Under the pieces are notes generated by a model, which was given only the letters and a program-made list of their open reading frames with translations, did not search any database and had not been told where the DNA came from. 64,000 nt of DNA from NCBI GenBank assembly GCA_018398585.1, contig JAGTTD010000007.1, forward strand, positions 38,406,911 to 38,470,910, in the 5' to 3' direction. The translations under genes were made by a program, and so were the position numbers. Positions 44,401 through 54,196 of the stretch are shown one piece after another (position 1 is the stretch's first letter; the number at the start of each line of letters is the position of its first letter). This DNA is from Simmondsia chinensis (lineage: Eukaryota > Streptophyta > Magnoliopsida > Caryophyllales > Simmondsiaceae).

Positions 44401-45764
44401 CCCCTTGGGAAATACACACGGTTCATGCATCTTGTAAATCTCATTGAGCATATATAATAAAGTGGTGGCAATTGCCAAGGGTGTCAAAACTCACCCAAAT
44501 TAATCCAATCTCTTTGTCCCTTTGATCGTGTACTTGCATTGTTATTGTGACTCTATTTCCTTTGTTCCAAAACACTCTTTTGCCTTTATTCCGCATAAAC
44601 ACAACCTTCGGGTTAACGAGGAGCCTGACTTAGCGAGGTACTTTCGGAGTGAGATGAGTTTTGCACTTCAAACCTTTAACGTGGATGGTTGGGAGCTTAA
44701 CCATTACCTGAAACTCTATCAATTCTTCTTCGTCTCTCGATGTTCTAATGGGAAATATTTTTCGTCTCATTTCTTTTTTTTATTTGTTTTTTTTGGCATA
44801 ACTTCGTAGCAGCGATTTCAAATAGAGAAAATGTTCTCCTCAATAGAGGGAATTAGGGGAAATTAACTTCCCCTCTCATCCCTCATGAAAGGGGTAAACG
44901 TTTTCTGTCATAATCTCACGTTATATGTTTTACTTCAACCTCAACTTAGCAGTGTGAACCCCATACAAATTTATTAAATGAAACCAATTTTTGGCTAAAA
45001 TGATAGAACTTTCAAGAAAAAAGGGTATTTGAAACAAGATTATCTGTTCGGTTCAACGGAGCCTTGATGATGTACTTGTTAAAACACTATCGCGGTCGAG
45101 TGTACTGGGATTGATTTTTACAGATCTGGTCTCTTTTGCACAGGCATCCAGACCAACCTCTCTCCCGCCGAATATGAGGGATTCACTGTATAATGGATTG
45201 CCAAATAGTGTCAAGACTGCTCTACGCTCGAACTTAAGAAAATTTGATGGCAATGAAGAGGTACTTCCCGTTTCCTTTCTCGGGCTTGTTTAGTCAAACT
45301 ATGAAAAAATGTTTTTTTTAAAAAGGCTTTTATTAAAAAGTGTTTTTATCTCGAGGATTTTCAGCTTTTGTTTCTAATTAAAAGAACTTTTTATCCAGGC
45401 GAAAGATGCTCAAATCCCGGAAAAAATGCTTTGTTCCTGTAAAAAAATACTTTTTTCTATAAAAAAAAGTTTGGCCAAACAAGTCCTAATAGTTTCATCT
45501 TGTCGATTTCTTATTTTATTTTGTTATTGGTTTTTTGATCAGCATGTACATGAATCTTCGGATTTAGCTCTGATTCATATGGTTTTTGCAGCTTGCAGTC
45601 CCTCAGATTAAAGCCGAGATGGAAAAGATTCTCCAGTGGCTCGTCCCAGTGGCTACAAATACGTTGAAGTATGTCTTTGATTAATCCACTACTCTTAAGA
45701 TCGGAATTTATGACTTACGTTTCTTGAAGTTTGATCTTTTATCACTTATATACCCTGACGTTTT

Positions 45765-45800
<36 letters not shown>

Positions 45801-48148
45801 AGCGTATGAAAGTTTTATCACTTTGAATTAGGTAGTCGGCCAATGCTCAACAAATTTCATGGCGAGATACTAACGAGGAACATAATTTTGACAATGTATA
45901 TGTGTCAATGGTCAAAATTTAGTACGTTTTGTCGGAAATTGCTGACATTGCGATTTCAACAATATATAGATATCTCCTATAGAAAGCAGGGAAATCTTTT
46001 ACGGTAATCCAACAAATTTTCAGAGCGAACAGTAACATCGGTCCTGTTACTATTGTATCATGCTCTATATCAGTATCTTATGGTGAAAATTTTACCTGAT
46101 TCTAGGAAAATTTTACCAGATTCACGCATAGCTACAATATATTATAAGGTTTTAAATCTAAGGGTACCTTATTGTATATATTAAAACTCCCGGATATCTG
46201 AATGATAAATGTTCAGACCCCACAGTACGTAAGTGATATGCTTTCTGTTGAATAGTATAAGAGTTCATTGGTGCACAATTTCTACTTTCGCTTTTATTTT
46301 CTCTTATGTTTCCTCTGTTTCGTGTTTAACGTGCGCAGAGTACATCAGGGGTTCGGTTGGGTTGGAGAATGGGCGAATTCGAGGTTTGTCTATCTTCTTC
46401 TACTTCACTTAAATCATGCAAATTCACATGTTATCTGTGAGCTCCCTGCATTTCTGACATCCTTGGACGTTGAGAGCTGCCTCTAGTATACCAGTTAGTG
46501 AGATCTGAGGTTTTCGACTTCTGTGTATAAGTATGCAGTTGTGCAGCTTCGGTTGAACCCGATTTTAGATTTCTTGGTGGATTGCTTTCTCCTTCACTCA
46601 TGGCATTTTCTTCCATTTGAATGTTCTCCACGTAAATCTGTGTTATAATGTTTGTAAATTTGTTCAAATTGATCTCTGATTGTCTTTAAATAGTTCTTAA
46701 TGTTTTATTTTGTGATCAAACTAGTCCCCCATTTAGTAACCGATACCGAATTAAAATTGAAAGATGGGGGGCTAATTTTTTCACAAAACAATACACAGTC
46801 CATTTTGAAACAAAAAAGATGAGAAACAAATTTAACAAAATTACAAACATCAGGGAGTGTTCTTAAAAAAAAAATATTAGGGACCGGTAGAGTAAATAAC
46901 TTGGAAGTATCGTGACAAAGAGGTAAATACATGAACATGATAGGCAAATATTCAAGAATTGGGTTTGATTTAGATGCAAAAGAACTTATTTTAAAAAAAG
47001 TGACAAAAAAAGAGAGAGAATACAAATAACATATAGCTTTACATACAAACAACAACAACAACAAACCCAGTACCTCAAAGGGCTCCCGCATAAGCAGGGT
47101 CTGGGGGTAGATGTACGCAGGGAGCAACCCTAAAGGGAGGCTGTTTCCTTGGGTCCCCAAGGCAGCTTGCTACCACTATAGACCTCCGTTTCTCATCATA
47201 CATAAATTTGAAACAAAACACGGCAAAATCAACCCAATTGGTAGGAAAGAGGATAACATTTTTGCTCAGGGTTTTGAGGCATTCGTTATCTTCTTATAGA
47301 AAGTGCATATCTCATACAGGTTAGTTCGAGTCAATTTCATGTTAACCGCGCAATTTCACTTAGCCTTAGATTCATCATAAAATTAATTGACATTAAATAA
47401 AGTAGCTCATTAGACCTGTCTTTTGCTCTCTTAAGAATATGAACTCCACATATAAGTTAAATGTAAATTCCACATAGGAGTTGTAGGAAAGAGAGGACCA
47501 ACATGTAAGTTTAGTGGTTTACTTCACCTGATGTTAATTGGTTTTAGGATGAAGCGTCACTTGATTTTATATGTGGATTTCATATACGCCAACTCCGTGG
47601 GTCGGGCCTAAAAACGCGGTGAAATTTAACATGATTCCTTTTTTGCACAACTCCCAACTGTGATATTATTAACTATATCGGTTTCCCTTTGCAGTAATGA
47701 TTTCAACAAGAAGAACGCAGCAAATGGGGGTCTAATTCGGCTCCAAACACTATATCACGCAGATAAGCAAGCACTCGACTCTTACATTCTTCAACTCGTA
47801 ACTTACCTTCACCGTCTCATCGCTGCCTTAAGACATCGCGACTATGGTCTCAAACCGGTCCCTTTCAGATCCCCGAGCCACCACCGAACATCGCCACTCC
47901 ATTCCCCTACCACTAGGCGCCTGACCTTCACCAGTGACCCCCAGAAAACGCTCCAGATCAGGCTTTCCGAGGAAGAACAAAAACTTCTACAAAGCGTTAT
48001 TACACGAACATCAGCACCTGGAATAAGCAAAAGCCAGGAGTTTACGAGGCTAACTCGGAGACAGAAAAAGATTTGGGTTTCATGTAGGAGCATGGGGAGC
48101 TCCCCCTGTCGAGACTCGGGTCAAGGACGAGACGTGGATTTGCTCTAA
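38444..48148 (+). CDS. PSI: PSK SIMULATOR-type protein (DUF3475 + DUF668), complete
   Basis: Twelve exons, all in phase: 38444-38659, 40518-40840, 40949-41041, 41441-41531, 41679-41772, 42040-42137, 42415-42481, 43628-43731, 45144-45260, 45592-45668, 46339-46383, 47695-48148; 591 residues. MGGVCS at the start suits N-myristoylation/membrane anchoring. DUF3475 lies around residues 100-160 (KIAILAFEVANTISRGANLM, LPSEGVQYLVSRDMK), LWSKSLEEVIEKLVDIVAYM follows near 280, and DUF668 around 320-420 (GAAGLALHYANLINQIDNI, SLPPNMRDSLYNGLP, VPQIKAEMEKILQWLVP, GFGWVGEWANS). The tail has GISKSQEF. Family members promote growth downstream of phytosulfokine signalling (knowledge of PSI1-3). Exon 1 could alternatively end at 38596 (GAG|GTAAGA), but the longer form keeps a family-like SISREFKSS stretch. 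The TAA at 48146 looks early. Confidence 0.93.
38660..40517 (+). other. Intron 1 of PSI-type gene
   Basis: 1.86 kb, U-rich, without coding signal. Pyrimidine runs occur at 39818-39847; no complete transposon was seen. Confidence 0.7.
41085..41350 (-). repeat. LTR-like dispersed repeat in PSI intron 3
   Basis: GAGAGAGAAATTGTTTAGCA, TATATATAGGCAGAG and GGGCAGAAGCAGCAAATGG recur in diverged form at 62195-62580 (TATATATAGGCAAATGG, GGGCCGAAGTAGCAAAG) and partly at 46965-47040. Orientation and class are uncertain. Confidence 0.45.
41773..42039 (+). repeat. Direct duplication inside PSI intron 5
   Basis: A ~70-bp block (ATAATTCTATTATCTGATTA, then TGTAACTCGATTGAACTG) at about 41783-41847 is repeated at 41856-41919, a local tandem duplication. 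Confidence 0.75.
43270..43510 (-). mobile_element. 5S-headed SINE in PSI intron 7
   Basis: Flanked by GTTCATGTCAGCATATTCT (43250-43269) and a near-identical copy at 43511-43531. In sense: 5S-like ATTAGAACTCCGAAGTTAAG, GGCGAGGGTAGTACCAAGAT and GGGTGACCTCCTGGGAAGTC, then GGTTCTCGG-like Au module and GAGCCCTTGAGGCACTGG. It inserted antisense to the gene, between exons 7 and 8. Confidence 0.9.
43815..43977 (+). repeat. TRIM-like fragment in PSI intron 8
   Basis: AAAAGCTTAAGCTTTTGGGA, CATGGTATTAGAGTCTTGTT (primer-site-like) and GAGGTCACGAGTTTGAATCT, as in the 2880-3530 repeat. Confidence 0.6.
43978..44500 (+). mobile_element. Possible LTR fragment in PSI intron 8
   Basis: Begins TGTCACGGACCGCC, like the two solo LTRs with TGTCAC/TGTCAT ends, and contains GC-rich GGGTCGCGTCC repeats and a TATATAATAAAG near 44452. 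I could not find the matching TGACA end or a duplication, so limits are tentative. Confidence 0.4.
45282..45490. mobile_element. Foldback MITE in PSI intron 9
   Basis: GGGCTTGTTTAGTCAAACT at the left is inverse to AGTTTGGCCAAACAAGTCC at the right; the interior is A/T runs. Distinct from the CT-rich gene sequence around it. Confidence 0.75.
45768..45797. repeat. (TA)n microsatellite in PSI intron 10
   Basis: About 14 TA units. Confidence 0.9.
46640..46905. mobile_element. Long-armed foldback MITE in PSI intron 11
   Basis: GTTCAAATTGATCTCTGATT and ACTAGTCCCCCATTTAGTAA, with inverses GATGGGGGGCTAATTTT and TATTAGGGACCGGTAG; member of the 9535-9945 family. Confidence 0.6.
47045..47165 (-). repeat. 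Au-like/RTE 3' tail in PSI intron 11
   Basis: (AAC)n, CCCAGTACCTCAAAGGGC, GGGTCTGGGGGTAGATGTAC and AGGCTGTTTCCTTGGG. A short internal deletion removes the CAGCCTTACC part. Confidence 0.85.
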
Positions 48149-48600
48149 AACGGTGACTTAGATATGCTAAACGGACCAAGATTGCCGTTTTGAGCTCTAG
48201 ATTACAGGGGTATGTCTCTGATTATTTTACTTGAACTCAGTTATAATTTTGTTACATCTATTGCTGTTTATTCTTAAGATTATAATGTATATGATGTGTA
48301 TGTTGGTAGTGATTGCATTGTATATAAGTATAGAGATTGCATAAAGATTCATGATTTATCTGACAATTGACATCTTACCATAGTATAAATATATAAATTA
48401 CATCATATAGGAAATGTTAGAGTTGATTTTTTTACCATTTTGACGGTCTGATGAGGGATTTAATGTTAACTTTTTTTGTGTTTGTCACTTGGATGGTTCT
48501 TATGAACATCAAGTCATAAGAGTTGAACGTTTCCATGAATGTATGTATGAGTATTTTTGTGGTGTTGTGTTTTGTTTCCAATTTTTATGCTTTTTTAGTT
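48149..48600 (+). other. 3' flank of PSI-type gene
   Basis: Directly after the TAA the same frame stays open for about 14 codons to a TGA at 48191. T-rich 3' UTR-like sequence follows. Confidence 0.5.
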
Positions 48601-48718
48601 GTGGGTTTCAAACACAGCATCTCTTTAAGATAGTACTCTAAAAAAGTAAGACTGCGTGTATCTTATCCCTCAATCCTATATTGGTAGGAGCGTTTATGGT
48701 ACTAGGTTTGTTGTATGT
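48601..48718 (+). repeat. Degenerate Au-like/RTE 3' tail
   Basis: GTGGGTTTCAAACACAGCAT, AGTAAGACTGCGTGTATC and TTTATGGTACTAGGTTTGTT retain the family order with many changes. Confidence 0.65.
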
Positions 48719-49705
48719 CTTGTTTTCAATCACCCCATCCTTGGTGGAGATTTCTTTCCTTTTTTTTCTTTTTAATATTGACAAGGAGTATAATGACTTT
48801 TCATATGGGATGGGGAGGGGAACTCAATACCTCTTGCTTGAGGGGTTGAAAGACAAACGACCACACCAATATGTGTAGCACATATTTAATGGAAATCATT
48901 TATAACCTGTTCGGTATTGTTTTTGTTTGCAACTTTTGCTTTCTAAGAAATTAGAATGTAAGTGTTGCAAATGATTTTTTTTTCCTTATTTACTTAAATT
49001 CTATGTTGTTTTTTAAAAAAAGCAGAACTCGCTGGAAAAAAATATCTACTCCATCAATGAATCATTTGTTTGACTGAATAACTAAATAAAATATCCTATA
49101 TACATAATGGATATTCCAATTAACCAAGCCTCATTCTAATATTTTGTTCCAAAGCATAGATATCCACTAGGTGGTTCATCTTATTCATTCAGATATTTGC
49201 GACCACAGTCACAAACTTTATGTAATCCAAAATTTTGTTTTCCAAAATATAAAGGTTACAATCACTATCCCAGCGAACAAGTGTTGATAACATTGCTACT
49301 AATGGTTTATTAGCAACTTGAATAGCTAGCAAATGACATCAATTTTAAGCAAAATAATGACTTGTTAGCAACTTCAATAGCTTGACTTGATAACTCAAAC
49401 TAGTGAATCGAGTACCATTTATACTGTTATCTTATTGGATCAATCAATTTTGAATTGGGACATTTAGGAATTTTTGGAAGTTCTATTGTATAGTTTGAAC
49501 TTGTCAACCTTATCAAGCTCGGGATTGGATAAGAAACGTCTACTTGGAAAAGGAGGGAGCAGCACTCATTAGATGGCAGTGAGAAGCAAGATTCAAAAAT
49601 CTACCAAAATATTTTGTTTGACAACTGGATAAAAGAAGGTAAAGAGAGTTACGACGGGCAGAGAGGATTTTAATAGATTTTAGAGTTCTTTACACTAAAA
49701 ACCAC
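48719..49705. other. Gene-free stretch
   Basis: AT-rich; no gene, terminus or repeat recognised with confidence. Confidence 0.4.
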
Positions 49706-49708
49706 TTA

Positions 49709-49982
49709 TATCTTATTTGGCAATTGAACAAAAAAGAGTAAAGAGAGGAGGGCAAAGACGAAGAGGGGAAAATAAAATCTTACCCTTATTTATATGTCAA
49801 AATAAGAGAAGTAAATGAATTAACCTTATTTAACAATTGAATAAACAAATAAGGGTAAAGAAAACGGGGGTAATGAAGGGTAATGGAGAGTAAAATTTTA
49901 CCCTCCTTTACACCTCTTCATATTTTGCCAATTGTTACCTCCCAGTATCTTTACCCCCGTTACCATATTGCCAAATAAGGGA
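49709..49982. mobile_element. MITE-like inverted repeat
   Basis: TCTTATTTGGCAATTGAAC at the left is inverse to CATATTGCCAAATAAGGGA at the right; the interior repeats AGGGTAAAG-like words. About 270 bp, no ORF. Confidence 0.55.
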
Positions 49983-50535
49983 TTAAAGTTTACATACAGT
50001 TTAAAAAAATCACGACATTTTTCAACATACAGTCTTAGACTTCTAAAAAATTTTATAATATTAGACCTTAACATAATACTATTAATTTCTTATCTTAAAA
50101 AAAAAACAAAACAATTGAAAATGATTTACCATTACCAGCAAAAACTAACAAATTTTCCCTTCAACATTAAAAAATTTAGGGCAAAATTTTAGAACTTAAA
50201 CTACACTTTAAAATTTCTTTATTTATAGTTTAAACAATTAAAAAAATTTATTTGAAAACCCAGTAAAATGTATGAAGAGGGATCAGATGGTGAAAAGGAG
50301 AGTACCCAGGTTGTCGTAACCAGGCTTTGGGCGGGCACCCCTCTCGCATTTAAAATTAACCGCGAGTAATTTACCACTCCTCATGTCCCTTTTTACTGCC
50401 TGAAGGATCATGCTTTCAACTTCCCCTTGATGCCCCTTTATATAGCTTCTCTCCACTTGCGCCCCTCATCTCTTGCCCGATGTGGGATTCAACTTACATC
50501 CCATCCCACTTTATAAATTTTGAGGCTGCTCTTTG
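49983..50535. other. Gene-free stretch before the tandem array
   Basis: 50460-50505 (CCGATGTGGGATTCAACTTA) recurs at 52752-52785, so this segment and the far edge of the array share a flanking sequence. Confidence 0.5.
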
Positions 50536-52640
50536 TCCTCTTTATTTTGTTAATAATGTTGATTGTAGAGGTTTATTTTTAAGTCGAGTTGAGCCTGAGA
50601 TCATCGGGGACGAGGCTCGGCTTGTTTATATTTAGCTCGGTTCTAGTTTAGAAACTTCAAGTTTGAGATTGGCTTATCATAGACTTGGGTTTGAATTGGA
50701 TTAGTTGAGCTTGAAAATGGCTTGGATTAGCTTATCAATTTTGCTCATCTTAGTCCTCTTTATTTTGTTAAGAATGTTGATTGTAGAGGTTTATTTTTAA
50801 CTCGAGTTGAGCCCGAGCTTGTTGGGGACGAGGCTCAGCTCGTTTATATTTAGCTCGGTTCTAGTTTAGAAACTGGCTTGGATTAGCTTATCAATTTTGC
50901 TCCTCTTAGTCCTCTTTATTTTGTTAAGAATGTTGATTGTAGAGGTTTATTTTTAAGTCGAGTTGAGCCCGAGATTGTTGGGGACGAGGCTCGGCTCGTT
51001 TATATTTAACTCGGTTCTAGTTTAGAAACTTTGAGTTTGAGATTGGCTTATCATAGACTTGGGTTTGAATTGGATTAGTTGAGCTCGAAACTAGCTTGGT
51101 TTAGCTTATCAACTTTGCACCTCTTAGTCCTCTTTATTTTGTTAAGAATGTTGATTGTAGAGGTTTATTTTTAGGTCGAGTTGAGCCCGAGCTTGTTGGG
51201 GACGAGGCTCGGCTTGTTTATATTCAGCTCCGTTCTAGTTTAGAAACTTCAAGTTTGAGATTGGCTTATGATAGACTTGGGTTTGAATTGGATTTGTTGA
51301 GCTCGAAACAGGCCTGGATTAGCTTATCAATTTTGCACCTCTTAGTCCTTTTTATTTTGTTAAGAATGTTGATTGTAGAGGTTTATTTTTAAGTCGAGTT
51401 GAGCCCGAGCTTGTCGGGGACGAGGCTCAGCTTGTTTATATTTAGCTCGGTTCTAGTTTAGAAACTTCAAGTTTGAGATTGGCTTATCATAGACTTGGGT
51501 TTGAATTGGATTAGTTGAGCTCGAAACTGGCTTGGATTAGCTTATCAATTTTGCTCCTCTTAGTCCTCTTTATTTTGTTAAGAATGTTGATTGTAGAGGT
51601 TTATTTTTAAGTCGAGTTGAGCGAGCTTGTCGGGGACGAGGCTCGGCTCGTTTATATTTAGCTCGGTTCTAGTTTAGAAACTTTAAGTTTGAGATTGGCT
51701 TATCATAGACTTAGGTTTAAATTGGATTAGTTGAGCTCGAAACTGGCTTGGATTAGCTTATCAATTTTGCTCCTCTTAGTCCTCTTGATTTTGTTAAGAA
51801 TGTTGATTGTAGAGGTCTATTTTTAAGTCGAGTTGAGCCTGAGATTGTCGAGGACGAGGCTCGGCTTGTTTATATTTAGCTCGGTTCTAGTTTAGAAACT
51901 TTGAGTTTGAGATTGGCTTATCATAGACTTGGGTTTAAATTGGATTAGTTGAGCTCGAAACTAGCTTGAATTAGCTTATTAATTTTGCTCCTCTTAGTCC
52001 TCTTTATTTTGTTAAGAATGTTGATTGTAGAGGTCTATTTTTAAGTCGAGTTGAGCTTGAGATCGTTGGGGACGAGGCTCGGCTTGTTTATATTTAGCTC
52101 AGTTCTAGTTTAGAAACTTTGAGTTTGAGATTGGCTTATCATAGACTTGGGTTTGAATTGGATTAGTTGAGCTCGAAACTAGGTTGAATTAGCTTATTAA
52201 TTTTGCTCCTCTTAGTCCTCTTTATTTTGTTAAGAATGTTGATTGTAGAGGTTTATTTTTAAGTCGAGTTGAGCCCGAGCTTGTCGGGGATGAGGCTCGG
52301 CTCGTTTATATTTAGCTCGGTTCTAGTTTAGAAACTTTAAGTTTGAGATTGGCTTATCATAGACTTGGATTTAAATTGGATTAGTTGAGCTCAAAACTGG
52401 CTTGGATTAGCTTATCAATTTTGCTCCTGCTAGTCCTCTTTATTTTGTTAAGAATGTTGATTGTAGAGGTTTATTTTTATGTCGAGTTGAGCCCGAGCTT
52501 GTCGGGGTCAAGGCTCGGCTTGTTTATATTTAGCTCGGTTCTAGTTCGGAAACTTAAAGTTTGAGATTGGCTTATCATAAACTTGTGTTTGAATTGGATT
52601 AGCTTATCAATTTTCAGCTCTTAGTCTTTCTTTCTTTAGT
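50536..52640 (+). repeat. Tandem array of ~218-bp units
   Basis: Unit starts (TCCTCTTTATTTTGTTAAGA) at about 50536, 50754, 50910, 51128, 51346, 51563, 51780, 51998, 52216 and 52434; all steps are 217-218 bp except one shortened unit (50754-50910, 156 bp). Each unit contains TCGAGTTGAGCCCGAG, GGGGACGAGGCTCGGCT, TTATATTTAGCTCGGTTC and GATTGGCTTATCATAGAC. A last degraded unit begins near 52624. No long ORF. Confidence 0.95.
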
Positions 52641-52828
52641 TAAGAATAAGCTCATCGGATCGAGGCTCGGCTCATTTACGTTTAGCTTAGTTCTAGTTCG
52701 GAAACTTCAAGTTTGATAAGCTGATCAGGGCTACTCTCCACTTACATCCCTCGTCTTCTGTCCGATGTGGGATTCAACTTATAGCCCACTTTATAAATTT
52801 TGCAGCTTCTCCTTCTCCTCTTTATTTT

Positions 52829-53100
52829 ATTTTATTTTTGATCATTAAAAGATGGCCCTCAGGCCTCCGAGCTTAGCATTAAATCTGAAATAAGAACATT
52901 ACATAGTTCTGATGGGGGGGATGTCCACCACCTATGATTACATCTATTTTCTAAATGGAGCTTAACTCCTACATAAGCTACTCTATTACACTTTCTATTA
53001 ATCCAACTAAAATATATACAATCAAAATGACCTTTAAGGTACATGATATCTGAAACAACCGACTTAATATGCCACGGGACTATTAAACTACAATTAATAG
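52829..53100 (-). mobile_element. Short LINE fragment inserted in the array
   Basis: Flanked by CCTCTTTATTTT at 52817-52828 and 53101-53112, which is array sequence. The minus strand reads YLKGHFDCIYFSWINRKCNR, VAYVGVKLHLENRC, then WWTSPPSELCNVLISD and a stop: the C-terminal end of a LINE RNase H domain with its normal last Asp region altered. An A-rich tail (AAAATAAAATAAAG in sense) faces left. Confidence 0.8.
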
Positions 53101-53520
53101 CCTCTTTATTTTGTTAATAATGTTATTTGTTGAGGTTTATTTTTAAGCCGAGTTGAGCCTAAGCTTATCAAGCTTGAGGCTTAATTTGGCTTTAGATTGA
53201 AAACTTCAAGCTCGAGATCGGCTTATCATAGACTCAAGTTTGAATTGGAACAGTTGAGCAAGAAGCTGACTCGGATTGGCTTATCGATTTGGTAGCTTTT
53301 AGTCCTCTTTATTTTGTTAAAGAATATTGATCTTTGGGGTATACTTTGAGCTGAGATGAGTCAAGTCTAAGCTCATAAGACTAGAGGTTTAGCTCGGCTT
53401 TAGCTGGGCTTGAGCTTGGAACTTCAAGCTCGAGATTGGCTTATCATGGGATCAGGCTTGGATCAAATTATTTGTGTTCAAAATCCAGCTCAAACCGGCT
53501 TATCAATTTTGCCGCTCCTA
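53101..53520 (+). repeat. Two diverged units of the ~218-bp array
   Basis: Unit starts at 53101 and about 53305 keep GAGTTGAGCC, GGCTTATCATAGACTC and the TTAGTCCTCTTTATTTTGTT junction but differ by many substitutions, so the array edge is older than its centre. Confidence 0.8.
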
Positions 53521-53571
53521 TTAGTCTTTCTTTATTTGTTATTGTTAAAAATTAAGTAGAAAATATAGAAT

Positions 53572-53691
53572 ACAACAACAACAGTCCCAATGCTCCAAGG
53601 GCTCCCGTATAAGCAGGGTCTGGGGAGGGGGTGGTTGTACGCGGCCTCCCCTTTTTAGGGTGCTACCTTAAAAGGAGGCTATTTCCAGAAT
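53572..53691 (-). mobile_element. Au-like tail, 120-bp form with duplication
   Basis: Perfect 16-bp duplication GTAGAAAATATAGAAT at 53556-53571 and 53692-53707. Starts (in sense) CTGGAAATAGCCTCC, contains GCCGCGTACAACCACC and ends with (TTG)n. No 5S head. Confidence 0.93.
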
Positions 53692-53797
53692 GTAGAAAAT
53701 ATAGAATTTAAATATTATGAATGACATCTTGTTATGTGTTGTTATGTTTTCAAGATTTAATCATGCCTACTATTTGTGCCACAAATATTAAGTAGGT

Positions 53798-53892
53798 ATT
53801 TTTTGTACCCACTACCGTTTAGGAGATAGTAAAGGGTTCGTCCAATCGAGTTACCTGTATATACTCCGGCTGTGTCAATAATTATCAAAAAA
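53798..53892 (+). mobile_element. 95-bp LINE tail insertion
   Basis: Flanked by AAATATTAAGTAGGT (53783-53797) and AAATATTAAGTGGGT (53893-53907). It ends GTCAATAATTATC plus poly-A, so it is an extremely 5'-truncated LINE or a SINE with a LINE tail. Confidence 0.8.
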
Positions 53893-54076
53893 AAATATTA
53901 AGTGGGTGTTAGTTTTAAGGCACATAAAAATATTAAAGAAATTCTAGAAGATACTTCATCCCTGTAAAAAGGTGTCTGTTAAAAATCTGCGCTCTAACTA
54001 TCAAAGTGTTTGTTAAAAAATAATACTTTTACTGCTAATATGTTTGTTTGAAAAGACATATTAAGTGTCTATAAAT

Positions 54077-54090
54077 ATGATCATACTGTT
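54077..54090. repeat. Left target duplication of full-length LINE
   Basis: ATGATCATACTGTT, repeated exactly at 58963-58976. Confidence 0.93.
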
Positions 54091-54196
54091 GGGATCTAGG
54101 GGATCTAGGGATCATAATAATAATAATAATTATGCCGGAGTGAGTTTGCTCTCGCGATTCAACACTAAGGGGATCTAGGGTTTCAAATCGTGAGCA

